The translations under genes and the position numbers were made by a program. Positions 55,060-63,536 of a stretch of 64,000 nucleotides of DNA are shown piece after piece (position 1 is the first letter of the stretch; each line of letters starts with the position of its first letter). Where the stretch lies: assembly GCF_030285365.1 (NCBI RefSeq), contig NZ_JASVDS010000005.1, positions 186,001-250,000 on the forward strand, read 5' to 3'. The DNA is from Roseateles subflavus. Lineage in GTDB: Bacteria; Pseudomonadota; Gammaproteobacteria; Burkholderiales; Burkholderiaceae_C. The notes below the pieces were generated by a model that saw nothing but the letters and a program-made list of their open reading frames with translations, made no database searches and was not told the origin of the DNA.

Positions 55060-55956
55060 ATGAACCAGCAGGGTCGAAACCAGGGACGCCACGAGGACCA
55101 GGGCCATCGCAGCCAGAGTGGCAGCAACTACGGTGACTGGTCGAACCAACGCGCCCCAGGCCAGGAAGGCCAGCCGCACACGCCGTACCAGGAGGGCCCG
55201 CAAGGGGGCTACCAGGGCGGCTATCAGGGCAGCCAGCAGCACCTGGGCGGTGGCTACGGCGCTCAGCAAGGCGGCTTCGGCCGCGGCGATGGCGATGCCA
55301 ATGGCGGCCGCTACGGGCCGAACTACCCCGGCGCCGGCAGCGACGTCGCCAGCCAGCACAGCCCGTATGGTCAGTTCGGCGGCCACCCAGGCAGCATGCC
55401 CTGGGGGCAGTCCGGTTCCTACGGCGGGGGCTACCAGGGCGGCAGCTACCAGGGGGGTTATCCGGGCGGGCAGCAGGACATGGCACGCCCGTGGCAGTCC
55501 CTGCAGGGGCAGGGCGGCTCCTACGGCGGCTCCGGCACGACGGCGGGCATGAGCCATGGCGGCTACGGCGGCCAGGGTGGCCTGCACAGCGGCATGGGCG
55601 GGATGAGCAGTGGCATGGGCGGCAACGGTGGCTACGGCGACCACGGCGGCCAGCAGACGCACTTCGATCCCGACTACCACCAGTGGCGCACGGAGCAGAT
55701 GCGCAACCTGGACAACGACTACCAGTCGTGGCGCCAGGACCGCTATCGCAAGTTCTCCGACGAGTTCAGCCAATGGCGCAGCCAGCGCCCGCAGCAGTTG
55801 GGCAGCAGTTCGGGCAGCGGCAGCGAGACGAGCGGCCATCACACGGACCCGGGCAGCGAGGGCCATGGCAGCAGCGCCAGCACGGGCTCGTCCGGCACGC
55901 CGGGCAGCTCGTCCTCCGGCTCCGGCGGCAGCGCCTCCAGCGGCAAGACCAAGTAA
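55060..55956 (+). CDS. Low-complexity Gly/Gln/Tyr-rich protein with a 15-residue WR repeat
   Basis: A 298-residue protein. Residues 1-200 are rich in Gly, Gln, Ser and Tyr (GGYQGGYQGS-type runs), like prion-like or phase-separating domains. Residues 206-244 contain a charged repeat of period 15: YHQWR (206), YQSWR (221), FSQWR (236), each followed by acidic/basic residues. The tail (248-298) is Ser/Gly-rich with no membrane segment or signal peptide. Related proteins with a W-R motif occur in Burkholderiales but I know no function. It diverges from HU and precedes glycan genes. Confidence 0.72.
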   Translation: MNQQGRNQGRHEDQGHRSQSGSNYGDWSNQRAPGQEGQPHTPYQEGPQGGYQGGYQGSQQHLGGGYGAQQGGFGRGDGDANGGRYGPNYPGAGSDVASQHSPYGQFGGHPGSMPWGQSGSYGGGYQGGSYQGGYPGGQQDMARPWQSLQGQGGSYGGSGTTAGMSHGGYGGQGGLHSGMGGMSSGMGGNGGYGDHGGQQTHFDPDYHQWRTEQMRNLDNDYQSWRQDRYRKFSDEFSQWRSQRPQQLGSSSGSGSETSGHHTDPGSEGHGSSASTGSSGTPGSSSSGSGGSASSGKTK

Positions 55957-56108
55957 GTCACGCCCGGGCGGCGCCCTGCGATGCCCGCCAGCCCTGCCGT
56001 CGAGCGGGCTGACACAGCAGGGGCCGCCCGCCTCGAGCCCCCGCCTGCGCCAGCGGCAGGACGCCATCGGCATGCGTCCCTCACCCTGGCGCGGGCATCA
56101 GGAACTCC

Positions 56109-57398
56109 ATGTCACCCCTTGTCGTCTTCAGCCATCTGCGCTGGTCCTTCGTCTACCAGCGGCCCCAGCACCTCATGTCCCGGCTGGCGCTGCACCGACC
56201 CGTGCTCTTCATCGAGGAGCCGATTCACGACCCCGGCCCCGTCCGGCTGGACAGCAGCTGGCAGGGCCGTTCCATCGAGGTCCTGACGCCGCGCACGCCG
56301 CTGCCGGCCCGGGGTTTCGACCTGGCCCAGGCGCAGCTGCTGCGCCCCGTCCTGCGGCAGGCGCTGCGGGAGCGAGGCCTCCGTTCGCCGATCGCCTGGC
56401 TCTACACGCCCCTGGCGCTGCCGCTGGCGCGGGACCTCGATCCCGCGCTGTGGGCCTACGACTGCATGGACGAGCTCTCCGCCTTCCAGGGCGCCTCCCC
56501 CGAACTCCCCGCGCGCGAGCGGGAGCTGCTGGCGCTGGCGGATGTCGTGCTGGCCGGCGGCCCCGGGCTGGCGGATGCCAAGCGCGCGCTGCGACCGGAC
56601 GTGCACTGCATGCCCAGCGCGGTGGACGTCGAGCACTTCCAGCCCGGTTCCGCCAGCGAGGAGGCCCGCCAGCATGCCGAGCAGGTGCAGGGCCACCTGC
56701 CGCATCCGCGCCTCGGCTTCTTCGGCGTGATCGACGAGCGCATGGACCTGGCCCTGCTGGCCCAGCTGGCCGATGCGCGCCCGCACTGGCAGATCGTGAT
56801 GGCCGGGCCGGTCGTGAAGGTGGATCCGGCGAGCCTGCCTCGTCGGCCCAATCTGCACTGGATCGGCATGCAGCGCTACCCGTCGCTGCCGGCATTGATG
56901 GAGGGCTGGGACGTCTGCCTGATGCCCTTTGCGCTGAACGATGCCACCCGCTTCATCAGTCCCACCAAGACGCTGGAGTACCTCGCGGGCGAGAAGCCCG
57001 TGGTGAGCACGCCGGTGCCCGATGTCCTGCGGCTCTACGGTGCCGTGGTGCGCACGGCCCGGGCGGGCGAGGCCTTTGTGGAGGCCTGCGAGCAGGCCCT
57101 GCACGAGACGCCCGCCCAGCGCCGCCAGCGGCTGACGCACGCCATGGACGTCGTGGCTTCCTACTCGTGGGACGGCTGCGCGCAGGTCGTGCAGGCATTG
57201 CTCGAGGCGGCGCTGAAGCGTCGGCAGGTCGAGGCGCAGCGGAAGGCCGCCCCGGCGGGCGCTGGGCTGCGGATCGGCAAGCCCGCCGACGCCGGCGCCG
57301 AGGCGGTGCTGGCCACGTCCCGGCGGACGGTGCCGCTGCCGCCGACCGCCGGCGCTGGCGGTACGCGGGTCTGGGCGCTGCGTTCCGGCCGCAGCTGA
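56109..57398 (+). CDS. GT4-type glycosyltransferase
   Basis: A 429-residue protein with a GT-B fold. The N-terminal LVVFSHLRWSFVYQRPQHLM and the C-terminal donor site FISPTKTLEYLAGEKPVVST with the E-containing motif are typical of family 1/4 enzymes that use nucleotide sugars. SAVDVEHFQPG is the inter-domain linker. CAGGAACTCC precedes the ATG. It is the first of three such genes in the cluster; donor and acceptor are unknown. Confidence 0.85.
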   Translation: MSPLVVFSHLRWSFVYQRPQHLMSRLALHRPVLFIEEPIHDPGPVRLDSSWQGRSIEVLTPRTPLPARGFDLAQAQLLRPVLRQALRERGLRSPIAWLYTPLALPLARDLDPALWAYDCMDELSAFQGASPELPARERELLALADVVLAGGPGLADAKRALRPDVHCMPSAVDVEHFQPGSASEEARQHAEQVQGHLPHPRLGFFGVIDERMDLALLAQLADARPHWQIVMAGPVVKVDPASLPRRPNLHWIGMQRYPSLPALMEGWDVCLMPFALNDATRFISPTKTLEYLAGEKPVVSTPVPDVLRLYGAVVRTARAGEAFVEACEQALHETPAQRRQRLTHAMDVVASYSWDGCAQVVQALLEAALKRRQVEAQRKAAPAGAGLRIGKPADAGAEAVLATSRRTVPLPPTAGAGGTRVWALRSGRS

Positions 57399-57410
57399 GC
57401 CGGGCCCGCC

Positions 57411-58391
57411 ATGCGGATCCTGGATGCCCACCTGCATTGCAGCGGCAGGGAAGACAGCGCCGGTGTGCTGCATGCGCTGGACGAGGCCGGCATCGAGCGC
57501 GCCGTGCTGCTGGCGCCGTTCCTGAGCCCCGGCTACTCGCTGGGCGATGCCGGCTCGCTGCGCCGCGCCAACGACCACCTCGCGCGCCTGGTGCGCGGTC
57601 ATGAGGACCGCCTGACCGGCTTCGCCGTCGTCGATCCCCGGCATGACCACGCGGCACAGGACCTGCGCCATGCCATCGAGCAGCTGGGCCTGCACGGCGT
57701 CAAGATGGTGCCCACGGGCTGGTACCCCTTCGAGGAGCGCGCCCACAGCGTCTACGAGGTGGCATCGGCGCTGGCGCTGCCCATGCTCTTCCACAGCGGC
57801 ATCTTCATCGACGGCCGCTCGGGGCGCTTCTGCCGCCCCGCCTACTTCGAGGCCCTGCGCGACCATCCCGGTGCCCGCGTGACGCTGGCCCACATGGGCT
57901 GGCCCTGGACGGACGAGGCCCTGGCCGTCACGCTGATCGACCGCATCCACCAGGTGCCGGTCGAGGAGGCGCAGTTCCGCCTGGACATCTCCTTCGGCCC
58001 ACCGCCCCCCTACCGGCGCGAAGTGCTGGCCCGCATGCTGGAGGTGCTCGGGCCCGGATCGCTGCAGTTCGGCAGCGACTGCTTCCTCCCCTGCAGCGGG
58101 GCGCATCTGCGCGAGCGCTGCGGCTGGGTGCAGACGCTGATGGACGAGCTGGGCCTGGACGCGGCGGCCCGCGAGCAGATCCTCTGGGGCACGGCGGCGG
58201 CGTGGCTGCGCCTGCCGGCGAGGGGACGCCCGGCGGATCTGCCGGTGCCATCCCCGGCCGCCACCGGGCGCCCACCGCTTCCCCCCGGGCCGCCCGCACC
58301 GCCGCTGAGCGCGCCGGATGCCTCGCCCGGCCTCGCCCAGCACCTGCGCCGCGGCAGCCCGCGGCTCGCGCTGCTCGGGCGTTGCTGCTGA
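57411..58391 (+). CDS. Amidohydrolase-superfamily protein
   Basis: A 326-residue TIM-barrel hydrolase starting MRILDAHLHCSGREDSAGVL. HLH binds metal 1; LFHSGIF, LAHMGWPWTDEA and FGSDCFLP (aspartate) supply further ligands. The C-terminal 70 residues are Pro/Arg-rich and not part of the fold. It resembles amidohydrolase-2 enzymes (deacetylases or decarboxylases). Sandwiched 12 bp after and 12 bp before glycosyltransferase genes, so it may remove an N-acyl group from a sugar; inference. Confidence 0.82.
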   Translation: MRILDAHLHCSGREDSAGVLHALDEAGIERAVLLAPFLSPGYSLGDAGSLRRANDHLARLVRGHEDRLTGFAVVDPRHDHAAQDLRHAIEQLGLHGVKMVPTGWYPFEERAHSVYEVASALALPMLFHSGIFIDGRSGRFCRPAYFEALRDHPGARVTLAHMGWPWTDEALAVTLIDRIHQVPVEEAQFRLDISFGPPPPYRREVLARMLEVLGPGSLQFGSDCFLPCSGAHLRERCGWVQTLMDELGLDAAAREQILWGTAAAWLRLPARGRPADLPVPSPAATGRPPLPPGPPAPPLSAPDASPGLAQHLRRGSPRLALLGRCC

Positions 58392-58403
58392 GGACGCCCA
58401 CCC

Positions 58404-59594
58404 ATGCCGGGTCAGACCGTCGCCACCGCCGGGCCGGGCAGCGCGCTCGCCACCCGGCGCATCCATGTGATGGAGCTCGTGGGCAACGCCATCGTCGGCG
58501 GCATGGAATGCTGGGTCGAGCGATTGCTGCAGCATCTGCCACGGGAACGCTTCCGCATCACCGTCGTCTGCCCCTACGAAGGCCGCTTCAGCGCGGCCAT
58601 GCGGGCCCTGGGGGCGGACGTGGTCTGCATCCCCATGCCCGAGGACCCGGCCTGGAGTGCGGCCCAGCTGGGCCAGGCGCTGGCCCGCAGCACCGGCGTG
58701 GACCTGCTGCACGCGCATCTGCCCAATGCGCACGCACTGGGCGGGCTGGTGTCGCGCCTCACGGACCTGCCGCTGCTGTGCACCATCCATGGCCGGCAGA
58801 TCACGCTGCTGGACCTGGAGGTGCACCGCGCCGTCCGCAGCCACCTGAGCGTGGTGTGCCGCCACAGCTACCTGCATGCGCTGGGCGTCGGGGTGGATCG
58901 CCGCCGGCTGAGCTGCGAGCCCAACGGCGTGGACACCCGCTGCTTCCATCCCGGCCCGCGCCCCCTGGACGGCCTGCGCCAGCAACTGGGCCTGGACACG
59001 GTGGCGCCGCTGGTGGGATTTGTCGGGCGCCTCTCGCCGGAGAAGGGCCCCGAGCAGTTCCTGCGCGCGGCGGCGCTGCTGTCCGAGGGGCTGCCGCCGG
59101 GCACACGCTTCGTGATGGTGGGCGAGGGGCCCCTGCGAGGCGCGCTGGAGGCGGACCTGGCGCGCCTCGGCCTTGGCGACCGCGTGCGGATGGCGGGGCA
59201 GCGGGATGACATGCCCACGCTGTACCGCGAGCTCGACGTGCTGGTGTCCTGCTCGCATTCCGAGGCCATGCCCCTGGCCGTGATGGAGGCCCTGGCCAGC
59301 GGCGTCCCCGTGGTCGGCACGCGCGTCGGCGGCATGCCGGAGATCGTGCAGCACGGCGTCAGCGGCTGGCTGGTGGCGCCGCGCGACATCGAGGACCTGG
59401 CCGCCCGCATCCGCCAGCTCCTCGAGGCGCCCGCGCGGCGCCAGGCCATGGGCGCCGCGGCCCGCCGGGACATGGTGCAGCGGCTGGACCTGCGACCCAG
59501 CCTCGACCGCGTCGCCAGCCTGATGCAGGCCCTGGCCCGCCAGGCCCGCGAGCCGCATCGCCTGGAAGACGTCAGTGTCCTCGGGCGGGCGTGA
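58404..59594 (+). CDS. GT4-type glycosyltransferase
   Basis: A 396-residue enzyme of the GT4 type. GNAIVGGMECWVERLLQHLP lies in the acceptor domain and PNGVDTRCFHPGPRP in the linker. FVGRLSPEKGPEQFL (donor phosphate site) and the EX7E motif EAMPLAVME follow. The stop codon lies inside a 32-bp tandem repeat. Retaining mechanism expected; sugar unknown. Confidence 0.88.
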   Translation: MPGQTVATAGPGSALATRRIHVMELVGNAIVGGMECWVERLLQHLPRERFRITVVCPYEGRFSAAMRALGADVVCIPMPEDPAWSAAQLGQALARSTGVDLLHAHLPNAHALGGLVSRLTDLPLLCTIHGRQITLLDLEVHRAVRSHLSVVCRHSYLHALGVGVDRRRLSCEPNGVDTRCFHPGPRPLDGLRQQLGLDTVAPLVGFVGRLSPEKGPEQFLRAAALLSEGLPPGTRFVMVGEGPLRGALEADLARLGLGDRVRMAGQRDDMPTLYRELDVLVSCSHSEAMPLAVMEALASGVPVVGTRVGGMPEIVQHGVSGWLVAPRDIEDLAARIRQLLEAPARRQAMGAAARRDMVQRLDLRPSLDRVASLMQALARQAREPHRLEDVSVLGRA

Positions 59595-59666
59595 GACCGC
59601 CCGCAGCACGAGTCTGGCGGGCGTGAGACCGCCCGCAGCACGAGTCTGGCGGGCGTGAGACCGCCT
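59587..59666. repeat. 32-bp tandem repeat of hairpin units at the glycosyltransferase stop
   Basis: Copies start at 59587, 59619 and 59651 (period 32, two and a half copies). Each full copy carries an inverted repeat GCGGGC...GCCCGC with a short loop followed by AGCACGAGTCTG. The first copy includes the TGA stop of the preceding gene. Confidence 0.85.
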
Positions 59667-59731
59667 TCATTGCCGGCCAGTCGGGCATGAAAGCTGCCCT
59701 ACGTCGAGGCCCAGGAACCCAAAGGAAGGCC

Positions 59732-60133
59732 ATGACACATTCTTCTGCAAGACGGCTGCGTGCCGCATCACTGATCGCAGGATTGCTGATCCTGGCGGCC
59801 TGCGCCACTCCCAGCGGTCCGCCGGCCTCGGTGGCGGCGGCCCAGGTCGCCATCGACGCGGCTCGCAGCGACGGCGCCGAGGCGCTGTCCGGGCCCGAGC
59901 TGTCGCGCGCCCGCGCCAAGCTGGAACGGGCCCGGCAGCTCGTGCCGTCCGACCGCCTGCGCGCGCATCGCCTCGCCGAGGAGGCTGCGGCCGACGCCGA
60001 GCTCGCCCGTGCGCGCTCGGCGCAGCAGCGCTCGCAGCGCGCGCTGGCGGAGGTGCAGCAGTCCATGCAGGCGCTGCGCGATGAGCTGCAGCGCAGCGCC
60101 GCCCGGCCGCCGGGTATCGCGGCATCGCGCTGA
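59732..60133 (+). CDS. DUF4398-like lipoprotein
   Basis: A 133-residue lipoprotein with lipobox LLILAAC and a helical mature part (RARAKLERARQLVPSDRL, then Glu/Ala/Arg/Gln-rich heptads) resembling DUF4398 proteins that pair with OmpA-type lipoproteins. AAAGGAAGG precedes the ATG at 59732. Co-oriented with the OmpA-type gene 108 bp downstream. Confidence 0.78.
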   Translation: MTHSSARRLRAASLIAGLLILAACATPSGPPASVAAAQVAIDAARSDGAEALSGPELSRARAKLERARQLVPSDRLRAHRLAEEAAADAELARARSAQQRSQRALAEVQQSMQALRDELQRSAARPPGIAASR

Positions 60134-60241
60134 ACGTGTGCGCAGCACGTCGGCGCGGAACGTCTGTGCTGACGCGCTGCGGAGCCGGTGCGCCGCGCCG
60201 CTGCAGCCTGCTCCTCCCATTCCTTGATTGCAGGAGACCCC

Positions 60242-61087
60242 ATGCGAGAACTCAAGACCCTCTTGACGGCCGTCGCCGTCAGCGCGCTGGCTGCCTGCCA
60301 GACCCTGCCCGAGCGCGATCCGGCGCTGGATGCCGCGGAGCGCGAGTACCGTGAAGCGGCGGCGGACCCGACGGTCCAGCGCCAGGCCTCGGCCGAGCTG
60401 GCCCAGGTGCGAGGCATGCTGACCCGTGCCCAGCGCTATTACAGCGACGAGCGCAACCTCGAGCAGACCCGCCATCTGGCCTATCTCGCCAGCGTCGACC
60501 TCCAGACCCTGCGCGCCCAGGCCAGCCGGCGGGATGCGGACGCGCAGGTGCAGCAGTCCGGCGCCGAGCGCGACCGCCTGCAGCTGCAGGCCCGCGACGC
60601 CGAACTGGCCCGCGCACGTGCCGGCGAGGCGGACGCGCGGCGCACGGCGACCGACGCCCAGAACCAGGCCGCCCGCCTGCAGCGCGATCTCGCGGAGCTC
60701 GACGCCCGCAGCACGCAGCGCGGGCTGACCGTGGTGCTCAAGGACATGCTCTTTGCCACGGGTCGCGCCGAGCTCCAGCCCGGCGTGCGCCGCTCCCTCG
60801 AGCGTCTGGCCGAGGTGCTGCGCCAGCATCCCGAGCGCCGCGTCCTGATCGAGGGCTTCACGGACAGCACCGGCGGTGCGGCCATGAACCAGCGGCTGTC
60901 GCAGCGCCGTGCCGAGGCCGTGCGCGGCGCACTGGTCCGCTCGGGGGTCGCCCCGGACCGCGTGGAGGTGCGGGCCTTCGGGGAGGAATACCCCGTTGCC
61001 GACAACGCCACCGCCGCGGGCCGGCAGCAGAACCGCCGCGTGGAGATCCTCTTCTCCGACGAGCAGGGGCGCCTGAACTATCGCTGA
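60242..61087 (+). CDS. OmpA-family peptidoglycan-binding lipoprotein
   Basis: A 281-residue protein with lipobox LAAC. A long coiled coil runs from about 95 to 160 (Ala/Arg/Gln/Glu-rich). The C-terminal OmpA domain has TVVLKDMLFATGRAELQPG, GFTDSTGGAAMNQRLSQRRA and the peptidoglycan-contact NRRVEILF. It would tether an outer-membrane-anchored rod to the cell wall. Start at 60242 after CAGGAG. Confidence 0.88.
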   Translation: MRELKTLLTAVAVSALAACQTLPERDPALDAAEREYREAAADPTVQRQASAELAQVRGMLTRAQRYYSDERNLEQTRHLAYLASVDLQTLRAQASRRDADAQVQQSGAERDRLQLQARDAELARARAGEADARRTATDAQNQAARLQRDLAELDARSTQRGLTVVLKDMLFATGRAELQPGVRRSLERLAEVLRQHPERRVLIEGFTDSTGGAAMNQRLSQRRAEAVRGALVRSGVAPDRVEVRAFGEEYPVADNATAAGRQQNRRVEILFSDEQGRLNYR

Positions 61088-61105
61088 GGGCCGCCGGTCC
61101 AACTC

Positions 61106-61129
61106 AAAGAGGCCCCGCGGGGCCTCTTT
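61106..61129. terminator. Bidirectional terminator between the OmpA-type and beta-barrel genes
   Basis: AAAGAGGCCCCG and its exact complement CGGGGCCTCTTT form a perfect 24-bp palindrome between two convergent genes, with short T/A runs on both sides. Confidence 0.8.
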
Positions 61130-61176
61130 GCTTGGGGCGTCGGCGACATCAGTCGCGAAACGCCCGACGCGGGACG

Positions 61177-61932
61177 TCAGAAGCGGTACTTCAGCGCCAG
61201 GCTCGTGCTCTGCACATAGGTGCGGCCGCTACCGGCGAGGCGGAAGCGGTCGCGGCTGCGCTCGATCGACACATTGAAGTTGCGGTTGAAGTTGAAGCCC
61301 ACGCCGATCGTGGCGGACGGCCCCCAACCCGTGGCGGTACCGACCGGGACGCCGGAGAGCGGATCCGCCGTCAGCTTGGTGTGCCCGTAGATTGCGCCCG
61401 CCTTCACGTAGAAGTTGACGTTCTCCATGTCGAGCATGCCGACGAGGCTGATGTTCGCGCCATAGGCACGGACCGCGCCGCCGGCGCGGTTGACCTTGCC
61501 GAAGTGGCGCGCGCCGATTTCCAGGCCGAGGAAGTCATTGAACATGCCCCCGGTGTAGATCGCGACGGAGCGGTCGCGGTTGTCGCAGCTGAAGGGGGCA
61601 GGGCCGCAGGGCGTGTCGTAGTCGGAGTTGCCGAGGCTGACCCCGACGTAGCCGCGGCGGGTGTAGGGGATCCAGGAGTAGTCGCTGCCGGCATAGGCGC
61701 TGCCGTAGCTGCCCCCGCCCCCATGCTGGTCCTGCTGGGCGAGGCCGGGCTCGGTCGCGCTGGCATAGGCGCCCATGCCGGTGCCGGTGGTGCTTCCGGC
61801 GGTGGTTCCCGTGCCGGTCTGTGCGCCGACGCCCGTCGCGGCCAGGCCGCCGATCAGGGCCAGGCAGAGGCTGCCGCGCCAAGATGCGCTGCGCGCCGGT
61901 GCTCCGGAATTGAGGCCATGTCGTACATACAT
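61177..61932 (-). CDS. Outer-membrane beta-barrel protein
   Basis: A 251-residue protein with a signal peptide (about 1-37, cleavage after GVGA). A Gly/Thr-rich linker is followed by an eight-stranded barrel with alternating residues (GYVGVSLGNSDYD, LGLEIGARHF, ATIGVGFNFNRNFNVSIE). The C-terminal aromatic signature LALKYRF is recognised by BamA. Two cysteines in CGPAPFSC may form a loop disulfide. OmpA/OmpW-like size. AAGGAA precedes the start. Confidence 0.85.
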   Translation of the reverse strand: MYVRHGLNSGAPARSASWRGSLCLALIGGLAATGVGAQTGTGTTAGSTTGTGMGAYASATEPGLAQQDQHGGGGSYGSAYAGSDYSWIPYTRRGYVGVSLGNSDYDTPCGPAPFSCDNRDRSVAIYTGGMFNDFLGLEIGARHFGKVNRAGGAVRAYGANISLVGMLDMENVNFYVKAGAIYGHTKLTADPLSGVPVGTATGWGPSATIGVGFNFNRNFNVSIERSRDRFRLAGSGRTYVQSTSLALKYRF

Positions 61933-62117
61933 CTTGAGTTCCTTTGCGATGTTCAGGTTGGAAACGGACGCATGCCATCAAGGCAGTTGCCACCATCCGG
62001 TCGGCAAGTGCCATGCCATGGCGCCAGGGCGGTGTCGGCAAGATTTGCCGCAGAGCGTCGGGCGCGGCGGGCACTGCACTTGCCTTGGCTGGGCACGACA
62101 CACAGCACGGAGGCGCC

Positions 62118-63536
62118 ATGGCAGCCCGGTCCCTACGCATCGTCCTCATCAGCGAACATGCCTCGCCCCTGGCCCAGGCCGGCAGCGTGGACGCCGGCGG
62201 GCAGAACATCTACGTCGCCCACGTCGCGGCGGCGCTGGCCCGGCGCGGCCATGAGGTGGAGGTGCTCACCCGGCGCGACAGCCCCGAGCTGCCCGCGGTG
62301 CAGCCGATGGGAGAGGGCGTGCGCGTGCACCACCTGGACGCCGGCCCGGCGCAGTTCATTCCGAAGGAGCAGCTGCTGCCGCATGTGCGCGACTTCGAGC
62401 TCCAGGCCCGCGCGCTGCTGCGGCGGCTGCCGCCCTGCGACCTCGTGCACGCGAACTTCTTCATGTCGGGCCTAGCCGGGCTGCAGCTGCAGCGGCGTCT
62501 GGGCCTGCCGCTGGTCGTGACCTTCCACGCGCTGGGCGCGGTGCGCCGCCTGCATCAGGCCGGGGCCGACAGCTTTCCGGTGGAACGTGTGGACCTGGAG
62601 CGCCAGGTGGCGCACGGCGCGGACCGCGTGATCGCCGAGTGCCCCCAGGACCGGCAGGACCTGATGACCCACTACCACCTGCCCGAGCGCCAGATCACCG
62701 AGGTGCCCTGCGGTGTGGACCTGCACGAGTTCCGCCCTGGCGACCTGCAGGCGGCGCGGGCCCGTCTGGGCCTGTCGCCGCGGGACTTCATCGTGCTGCA
62801 GCTGGGCCGGCTCGTGCCGCGCAAGGGCATCGACAACGTCATCCGCGCGCTGTCCCGCCTGCCGGGCATCCACAACGACGAGTGCCCGCGCCGGGCGCGT
62901 CTGCTGGTCGTGGGCGGTGAGTCGGAGCAGCCGGACGAGCGCCTCACGCCGGAGATCGGGCGGCTGCGCCGGCTGGCGCAGTCGCTGGGCGTGAAGGACC
63001 GCGTGCAGTTCATCGGGCGCCGCAGTCGGCCGGAGCTGGCGAGCTACTACCAGGCTGCCGATGTGTTCGTCAGCACGCCCTGGTACGAGCCCTTCGGCAT
63101 CACGCCGCTGGAGAGCATGGCCTGTGCCCGCCCGGTGATCGGCAGCGCCGTGGGCGGCATCCAGCACACCGTGGTGGACGGCGTCACCGGCTATCTCGTG
63201 CCGCCCATGGACGCCGACACGTTGGCCGCCCATCTGGACTGGCTGCGCCAGCATCCGCAGCAGGCGGAGGCCATGGGGCGCGCCGGGCTCGGGCGCGTGC
63301 GCCGCATGTTCACCTGGGACCAGGTCGCCGCGCGGCTGGAGGCGGTCTATCGCCGCGTGATGGCCGAGCGCAGCCAGCCCGTGACCGCAACCGCGGCCCA
63401 CGGCCTGGGGCTGCTGCCGGCGGGGCTGGGCCGGGTGCCGGCGGGGGCGGTGGGCATGAAGCCTCTGCTGCCCGCGCGGACGCCCTTGTGGTCCGAGCCC
63501 GCATCGGCCGTCGCGGCCTGGGGAGCCAAGGCATGA
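62118..63536 (+). CDS. GT4-type glycosyltransferase
   Basis: A 472-residue protein resembling the sucrose/trehalose-synthase-like branch of GT4. SVDAGGQNIYVAHVAAALAR is the typical N-terminal glycine loop. LQLGRLVPRKGIDNVIRAL and the EX7E segment EPFGITPLESMA follow. The last 60 residues are Ala/Pro-rich. ACGGAGG precedes the ATG at 62118. It overlaps the HAD-like gene by 4 bp. Confidence 0.88.
   Translation: MAARSLRIVLISEHASPLAQAGSVDAGGQNIYVAHVAAALARRGHEVEVLTRRDSPELPAVQPMGEGVRVHHLDAGPAQFIPKEQLLPHVRDFELQARALLRRLPPCDLVHANFFMSGLAGLQLQRRLGLPLVVTFHALGAVRRLHQAGADSFPVERVDLERQVAHGADRVIAECPQDRQDLMTHYHLPERQITEVPCGVDLHEFRPGDLQAARARLGLSPRDFIVLQLGRLVPRKGIDNVIRALSRLPGIHNDECPRRARLLVVGGESEQPDERLTPEIGRLRRLAQSLGVKDRVQFIGRRSRPELASYYQAADVFVSTPWYEPFGITPLESMACARPVIGSAVGGIQHTVVDGVTGYLVPPMDADTLAAHLDWLRQHPQQAEAMGRAGLGRVRRMFTWDQVAARLEAVYRRVMAERSQPVTATAAHGLGLLPAGLGRVPAGAVGMKPLLPARTPLWSEPASAVAAWGAKA

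Noticed and set aside
56112-59609. Minus-strand open frame of about 1,165 codons across the glycosyltransferase cluster
   Set aside because: Antisense to three supported genes; composition is that of a GC-driven shadow frame.
59587-59666. Possible CRISPR array
   Set aside because: The units are contiguous with no spacers and there are no cas genes.
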